Positions 58,961 to 64,000 of a DNA stretch of 64,000 bases are shown in pieces. Source of the DNA: Hymenobacter volaticus. Lineage in GTDB: Bacteria > Bacteroidota > Bacteroidia > Cytophagales > Hymenobacteraceae. Each line of letters opens with the position of its first letter. Positions within the stretch are counted from its first letter, which is position 1. The stretch is from NCBI RefSeq assembly GCF_022921055.1, contig NZ_CP095070.1, positions 1 to 64,000 on the forward strand. Reading direction: 5' to 3'. Under the pieces are notes generated by a model. It was not told the DNA's origin and did not search any database. It worked only from the letters and a program-made list of their open reading frames with translations. The position numbers were made by a program, and so were the translations under genes.

Positions 58961-61302
58961 GTGGTTTGAGCGCCATCCGGACATCCTGTATGCAGAAGCC
59001 GACCAATTGGCCTCCACTAGTAACTACGAGCAGCTGCAGCACGAGCTGAGCAATCTCTTTCTCTCAGTTGGTAATATCCTCGTTCGAGCTAATGGCTGCC
59101 TCACGCGATTTCCCGTGGCTATTGTGTATGCTGAAGCTACTCCCTATGCTTTGCCCGCAGTATTTCTACTCGACAAGCCGTTGGTGGAAACGGAAGTAAA
59201 AACCTTGGCTACACTGACCTGTGATGCCGCCGCTCAAGTACTTCAACAGAGAGCCAAGTTTTATTTCAAGCGCCACCAGAACCCAGACGGCAGTCTCTGC
59301 TTACTAGAGCAGGATAACCTTGATCGTCATGGGGCCGAGTTTTATGATGCCCGCAGCATTATTCGCCGGGTGCAACAGTGGCTGACGGCACACCTGCTAG
59401 GCCAGTCCATGCCGGAAAGCCAAGAGGTAGAACTGCATGCGCATTACCCTCACCGACTACCCGTGCACGTGTTGCTAACTGCGGCATTCTATGGAGTTGG
59501 GGTTGGTCGGGGCCGGTTTTACCTGCTACCGATAGACCTGTATGCTACGCAACAAGAACACCAACTATATATTGGTGCAGGCCTTATGTCCGACCCCGCA
59601 CCGACTGATGGCACAATAATCTGGCCGCACATGCCGCAGGGCCTGCGTACTCCGCAACAGCTAGCTCGTCAGCCCGGCAAGCTCAAACAGGCAATCAAAG
59701 ACAATAAGTTGCTAGAAGGCTACTGGTGGTCGCTGTCTAGCGAGCCACCCGTATTTGCCGATGGGTTGGTCCTGTTACAATATCTAACTGACAATGCTTC
59801 TACCGAGGGGAGCAGTCCGCCGATTTGTTGTGGAAACCCCTCAAAGATCGGCGCGATTACATTTTCATTGGTTTGTGTTTTCCCAACCGACACGCACAGC
59901 CGGAATGGCTGCTGTTGACCTTAGAAAAAACGGGCAACTTGTTCAGAGCTGACTACGCACGGCGCAACGTGGCTGAGTTGCTTCAGAACTACCGAGTGGC
60001 TTCATGTCACAGCGAGGCATTTCGCGACAAAGATTATCATCTGCGTAACAGTGGCCGGGTATCTTATGAATTGGTGCGCGAGCAGGCTATGACCGTTATA
60101 GGTTGCGGGGCACTCGGCAGTGAGATTGCTGACTCACTAGGGAAGGCTGGGGTAGGACGCCTGAAGCTTCTCGATAATCAAACGCAGTATCCGCACAACA
60201 GCGTCAGGCACCTTGCAGGCCTGCACTTAGCTACCCTACCCAAAGCGGTGGCCGTAGCACAGGTAGTAGCCGATCATAATCCCTTTGTCAAGCTCGAGAT
60301 AGTAGTGGAAGATATACTTCGTGGGGAGTTTGCCCAATACATGTTACCAGTTGGCATCGGCATCTGCTCTATAGCTGATGACAACACAGAAGCCTACCTA
60401 AACGAACAGGCAGTGTCGCACAAGCGAACAATTTTCTACGCCCGGGCACTTCGTGGTGGCAAAGCTGCCCGTATTTTCCGGGTTGTCCCAGGCATAGATG
60501 CGTGTTTCCACTGTCTGACGCTATATCGCCACGAACACCACCTGGACTTTATAGATGTACCCGAAGACACTGCTTTACCCACCTTGCGTAATGAGTGCAA
60601 CAACCCTATCCGACCGGCTAGCGCAGCCGACCTCAAGCTGATTGCAGCCATGACCAGCCGCTTACTCCTCGATCATTTGCAAAATCCTGCCCCCGCTGCT
60701 CCTAACCATTGGGTATGGACTACCGAGACTCTTCCTGACCTGCCAGAAAATATAGGTGTGCCATTCAGCCTGAATATGCGTAGCCTGCCACCACACCCAA
60801 ATTGCCCTTATTGCCAAGCGTTACATAAGTTGGGAGTGCGCATAGAACATAGCGCATTGGACTTTATGCGGCAATTGACCTTGGCCACCCCGGGGATTGA
60901 AACCGGCGGGATCCTGATTGGAAAGGTTAGTGCCGGCCTCGTGCATATCCAGTACGCTTCGCCCCCGGACCTAAAGCCGTGCGAACAGCTACACGCTTCG
61001 AGCGTGATGTAGAGTTTTGTCAGCAGTTTCTTAATGTTTATGCGGCTCAAGGGCTGCTGTACCTAGGGGAATGGCATAGTCATCCGGATGAAAATAATAT
61101 GCCCAGCACCACGGATTTGACTAGCTTAGCCCGAATTGCGAAACAGCCGCAGTACCTAACCACAATGCCTATTATGCTCATTTTTGCCCGCTCTGGCGAA
61201 GTAGCCTGCACGGTGCATCCCGTTAGCGCAGCTTACTATCCATGTGTGTTAGACACGGTCGATCCCACTGTGGAAACTATCGAGGAGTCGCCTGCGCATT
61301 AG
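58953..61302 (+). CDS. E2-E1-JAB triple-domain ubiquitin-like conjugation/deconjugation enzyme (two frameshifts)
   Basis: 783 residues from ATG 58953 after adding one G at GGGG 59807-59810 (NASTEGEQSADLLWKPLKD) and one C at CCCCC 60962-60966 (ASPPGPKAVRTATRFERD). N-terminal E2-like domain with catalytic Cys116 in HQNPDGSLCLLEQ; a linker; E1/ThiF adenylating domain with VIGCGALGSEIADSLG near 382, zinc cysteines CFHC and CPYC and candidate catalytic Cys in RNECNNPIRPASAADL; C-terminal JAB/MPN peptidase with Glu in GIETGGILIG and a complete JAMM motif in WHSHPDENNMPSTTD. It equals Cap2 (E2-E1) plus Cap3 (JAB) of type II CBASS in one chain, with no CD-NTase here. Confidence 0.9.
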
Positions 61303-61657
61303 TTGTCAGCACACATGAATCGTGTGAATTAAGCTATCTGGTTCAAAGCTGAATTAGTGCAGAATGCATTAGTAGCTTCCATCATGCATTTTTGGAGGCA
61401 GTGTCTTGCACGCAGGCGGTGCGGCTGCCAGTAATTTTTTTGATTGCTGTAGCAGAGATATACATTTTGCTTTCTTTACTGATCTTATGGCGCATCAGCT
61501 CCCTTAAGATGAGGTTACTATCTGAAAATCGGATAATAATCTGAACTTATGTATAACAAGTATTAAGTGAAGAGCTTATTTCATAAATATATGTACTTCA
61601 CTGCCTTGACGATTCCATCTACCTTAATTATTCTCAGCATCCACATCCCTCTATTTC
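61303..61657. other. Intergenic region at the right edge of the island
   Basis: About 355 AT-rich bp after the E2-E1-JAB gene. No gene, terminator hairpin or attachment-site-like repeat that I can support. Base composition rises again to the right. Confidence 0.4.
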
Positions 61658-61879
61658 ATGGCCAACCTCGACCTTTCCAAGCTGCAAGAATTACTTCAGA
61701 ATGCGGAAGCTAACGAAACCCTGCTGCAGCGAGTGCGCAAAAACATGAATCAAGTGGAGGTGCTGTTAGGCGAGATCAGCCAGATGCTGGAGCCCGGCTA
61801 CACGCCTGCAAAAAAGGAGCGCCAGCCCAAGAGCACGGGTACCGGCAAAGGCCCCGGACGACCCAAGAAGAACGCGTAA
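61658..61879 (+). CDS. Small coiled-coil protein with basic AT-hook-like tail
   Basis: 73 residues. The first ~45 form an amphipathic helix, probably a coiled coil (LQELLQNAEANETLLQRVRK, MNQVEVLLGEISQML); the tail is basic and ends GKGPGRPKKNA, where GRPKK resembles an AT-hook minor-groove-binding core. Likely a small nucleoid- or DNA-associated protein. Family not recognised. Confidence 0.65.
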   Translation: MANLDLSKLQELLQNAEANETLLQRVRKNMNQVEVLLGEISQMLEPGYTPAKKERQPKSTGTGKGPGRPKKNA

Positions 61880-61893
61880 GGCCCCAGATAACT

Positions 61894-62112
61894 ATGCCTC
61901 CCTTTCAAGCTTTCGGGTCGGGCTGCCGTATGTTCTTGGTTAGCTTCGTCTTGGCAACCCTCTTGTTGGGCTGAAGCTATGAATCGTGGCGCGGCAAGCA
62001 TGGAAGCGGGTACAAAATGAGCATTGCTGCTGGGCCAGCTGTCTTGACTATGACAACCATCGGGGTGGGGCTACTGAGCTATTGGCTGTGGCATGCCAAG
62101 AAGAAGCGATAA
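61894..62112 (+). pseudogene. Small two-helix membrane protein interrupted by an in-frame TGA
   Basis: One frame reads MPPFQAFGSGCRMFLVSFVL then ATLLLG, TGA, then SYESWRGKHGSGYKMSIAAG and PAVLTMTTIGVGLLSYWLWH ending AKKKR and TAA. The two hydrophobic segments and basic C-terminus make a sensible 72-residue protein if the TGA (61972-61974) is a sense codon such as TGG. The second part alone (ATG 62017) could also be a 31-residue peptide. Low certainty. Confidence 0.4.
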
Positions 62113-62357
62113 CCCCCTTCTCTAAATCCGGTCAACAGCTTATCTAATAGAGCGTGGCTCCTACCAACTAAGCCGATACCTCTGTATTAGGTTGGTTTTA
62201 TTTCGTTTCTGTATAAAAGTTACATGCTAAGAACGGTGCTCCCTAGCATGTAACCTCGTCTTTCTTGCCAAGAACCAGGTTTGTCTCTGGGCTTCGGAAA
62301 GCATTTTTCCGGCGCCTATCTTGTCGGAACGCTCTCGCTTCTTCGCTCCCCACCCCG

Positions 62358-63086
62358 ATGAAAGGCTTCCCTACAGCCCTCGTTCTCTTCCTGCTCTCTC
62401 TGCTTGGCTGTCGCTCGCACTCGGCCCAGCCCGCGCGGGTAGAACAACGCACTACTGCCACGGGTCAGCAGTATACTCTCTTTCATCCCGACCACCTGGC
62501 CCTGCAAGTGGTTACGCGCCTCCCCAGCCTAGACCAGCGCGAGTGCCAGCTCAGTGTCGCCGCGGCCTATACCGACTTGCAAACTAATCAGCCCCTGGAT
62601 CTGCTCGTGGATCAGGGACAACTGCGGCAAGCACAAGCCACGGTGGGCTGGCTCGATGGCGTCTTAACGATTGTCGATACCACGCTGACCCTCACGCGAA
62701 TTGCGCCGGGTCAGACTCCACCCAGCGCAGAACTCGAGCAAGTCCGTCGCCAGAAAGGAACCGTACTGTTGCAAGAGTTGCTCGTTTACCAAGGGCAAAA
62801 CCTAAAACCGGCGGGCGGCAGCTTGTTTCAGCGCCGAGCCCTGGTCGAGTTTAGGGATCATCGGTTTGCCGTGATCGAGAGTGTGTCGGATTCGCTCACC
62901 ATGCATCAGTTTGGCGAGGATCTGCGGGCGTTAGGGGCCCGCAATGCGTTGTATCTGGACATGGGCGATTGGGATGAGGGCTGGTACCGTAAGGGCAAGA
63001 GCGTCGTCAAGCTCGGCTATCGCCGAACGCAAACGGCCCGTCAGTCCAATTGGCTGGTCTTTGTCGAGCCCGAGTCCGCGCGGTAG
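62358..63086 (+). CDS. Putative lipoprotein, phosphodiester-glycosidase-like
   Basis: 242 residues from ATG 62358 (MKGFPTALVLFLLSLLGCRS), a lipoprotein signal with Cys18. The C-terminal half contains RFAVIESVSDSLTMHQFGED and LGARNALYLDMGDWDEGWYR, which resembles the end of phosphodiester glycosidase (NAGPA-type) domains, where a NALYLDGG-like segment is conserved. The match is weak: the usual di-glycine reads MGD. Surface lipoprotein of uncertain function. Confidence 0.6.
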   Translation: MKGFPTALVLFLLSLLGCRSHSAQPARVEQRTTATGQQYTLFHPDHLALQVVTRLPSLDQRECQLSVAAAYTDLQTNQPLDLLVDQGQLRQAQATVGWLDGVLTIVDTTLTLTRIAPGQTPPSAELEQVRRQKGTVLLQELLVYQGQNLKPAGGSLFQRRALVEFRDHRFAVIESVSDSLTMHQFGEDLRALGARNALYLDMGDWDEGWYRKGKSVVKLGYRRTQTARQSNWLVFVEPESAR

Positions 63087-63142
63087 CCGCGATAGGCAGA
63101 ACGAGGCCTGCTGCTAAACAGACCACTTAAGAAACAAGCCGA

Positions 63143-63328
63143 ATGGCACACCTCAAATATTACTGGATCGCCCTAACTGTTTTATCCTGTATCGTCTTGT
63201 ACGCCCTTGATCGAAATGATCATAGCATTGTCTCGGCCATATTAGGCTTGCTGTTCTTGTCCTTCTTCCTGTATTATGTAGTCAAGCTGAGCGTATTTAT
63301 ATACCGTAAGCAGCGGCGACCCAAGTAA
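63143..63328 (+). CDS. Small two-helix membrane protein
   Basis: 61 residues with two membrane helices (YYWIALTVLSCIVLYALD and ILGLLFLSFFLYYVVKLSVF) and a basic tail IYRKQRRPK, giving an N-in or N-out hairpin. It lies 56 bp after the lipoprotein gene on the same strand, so may be co-transcribed. No family recognised. Confidence 0.5.
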   Translation: MAHLKYYWIALTVLSCIVLYALDRNDHSIVSAILGLLFLSFFLYYVVKLSVFIYRKQRRPK

Positions 63329-63574
63329 AGAATTGGGTAGTTGTTAAGGAAGGATCTATTAGCTAGTTCAACTTAGGTTTCTAGAAATCGACGAGGACTT
63401 ATACCGCTCACTCGAAAGTGGAAATAGCTTTTGACCACTTGGCTAGGGCGAGGTCTAAAAGCTTATCAAAGTAGGTATTTGACTTTATCCTAGTGCTGTT
63501 AAGACAAAACTTATACAGTTGTACATTATTATTTTTAATTGACCTTTTCCGTAATTAGGTCGGATAACCCTTAC

Positions 63575-64000
63575 TTAGCGTTTAGTTCGCACAAACACGC
63601 CCTTTAAGGCCAATACGCGCCCTTCCAAGGCCTGTGGCTCCATGTCCAACCGGTTGGGAGCCTTTTCCAGATTGCCTAACTGCAACAAGCGCAAATAGTC
63701 CCCTACTTTTTGGTGCTGCGTGGTCAGGTAGACATGATACACTTGGCGGGATTGCTGACTATAGGTGACCACGAGTTGGAGGGTATCTTGACGGAACGAG
63801 CGTTCGCGCATGGTGTGGCCGTTGTTGAGGACCACGGTGGGCAGCAGGAGCTCTTCCTGGCGGGCCGTTGGTAAGAGAGCCGCCACTTGCTCGATGTTTT
63901 TGGTCAGCAGCAGCGGCACATTAAAGACGGGCTTTAAGGGCTGACCGGCCTGTTGGTTGAACGCGGGCATCCGCTGGCAAGAAATGAACGGAAGTAGTAG
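63575..64000 (-). CDS. Hypothetical lipoprotein, N-terminus outside window
   Basis: The frame stays open to the window edge: before MPAFNQQAGQ it reads LLLPFISCQR, the end of a lipoprotein signal with a lipobox Cys, so the true start lies beyond base 64000 and the ATG at 63970 is internal. The visible ~140 residues hold a mixed alpha/beta domain (TLQLVVTYSQQSRQVYHVYL) with no family I recognise. The 246 bp between this gene and 63328 hold no supported feature. Confidence 0.6.
   Translation of the reverse strand, partial: LLLPFISCQRMPAFNQQAGQPLKPVFNVPLLLTKNIEQVAALLPTARQEELLLPTVVLNNGHTMRERSFRQDTLQLVVTYSQQSRQVYHVYLTTQHQKVGDYLRLLQLGNLEKAPNRLDMEPQALEGRVLALKGVFVRTKR

Noticed and set aside
57866..61302. 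Full type II CBASS operon
   Set aside because: E2, E1 and JAB are present, and a patatin effector is near, but no CD-NTase-like gene with a GS..D.D motif was found in any neighbouring gene, so the locus cannot be called CBASS.

Overview
The window looks like chromosomal DNA of a Bacteroidota bacterium, probably Hymenobacter or a close relative in the Cytophagales. The evidence is a type IX secretion C-terminal sorting domain on a large beta-propeller/malectin protein, a KGG-type stress protein, a manganese catalase, an LtrA-like protein, GC-rich genes and no Shine-Dalgarno pattern. There is no rRNA or tRNA to fix the genus.

Layout. 1-1273: end of a Tn3-family transposon (tnpA 3' part and terminal inverted repeat) butting onto a manganese catalase gene. 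2.5-13.7 kb: small housekeeping and hypothetical genes, including a STAS-domain pair, the ATP-grasp/alpha-E/transglutaminase operon, a zinc peptidase, an outer-membrane barrel and an RDD protein. 14.0-17.2 kb: secreted propeller/malectin protein. 17.7-18.9 kb: LtrA-like protein. 19.1-49.1 kb: a catabolic/redox region. It has two related short-chain dehydrogenases, an MFS exporter and an alpha/beta hydrolase on the plus strand. On the minus strand it has a PaoABC-type molybdenum aldehyde oxidoreductase with three paralogous large subunits, XdhC, two PQQ-type sugar dehydrogenases, zinc alcohol dehydrogenase, AraC regulators, carboxylesterase, cupin, acetyltransferase, aldo/keto reductases, an SMP-30 protein and a carboxymuconolactone decarboxylase. 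Seven promoters here carry two KTTGAWN5TW half-sites exactly 21 bp apart, which I read as one AraC-family regulon joining these scattered units.

49.7-61.3 kb: a visibly AT-richer accessory island that reads as a defence island with two adjacent loci. The first is a tight four-gene operon: N6-adenine DNA methyltransferase, a protein with two GHKL ATPase modules (MORC/HSP90-like plus histidine-kinase-like), a receiver-domain protein and a ComEC-like metallo-beta-lactamase (MBL) hydrolase. The second is a divergent pair of two-gene units: MBL + patatin phospholipase on the minus strand, and MBL + an E2-E1-JAB triple fusion on the plus strand. The latter is a ubiquitin-like conjugation/deconjugation enzyme resembling Cap2+Cap3 of type II CBASS in one chain, with no CD-NTase nearby. 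61.6-64.0 kb: small proteins and lipoproteins.

A technical pattern runs through the whole window. At least 26 breaks in otherwise well conserved genes are each explained by loss of one base, in nearly every case from a short homopolymer and almost always G or C. The restored lengths are all whole codons. This is most simply uncorrected sequencing error, so broken genes are annotated here as single loci with the break stated.
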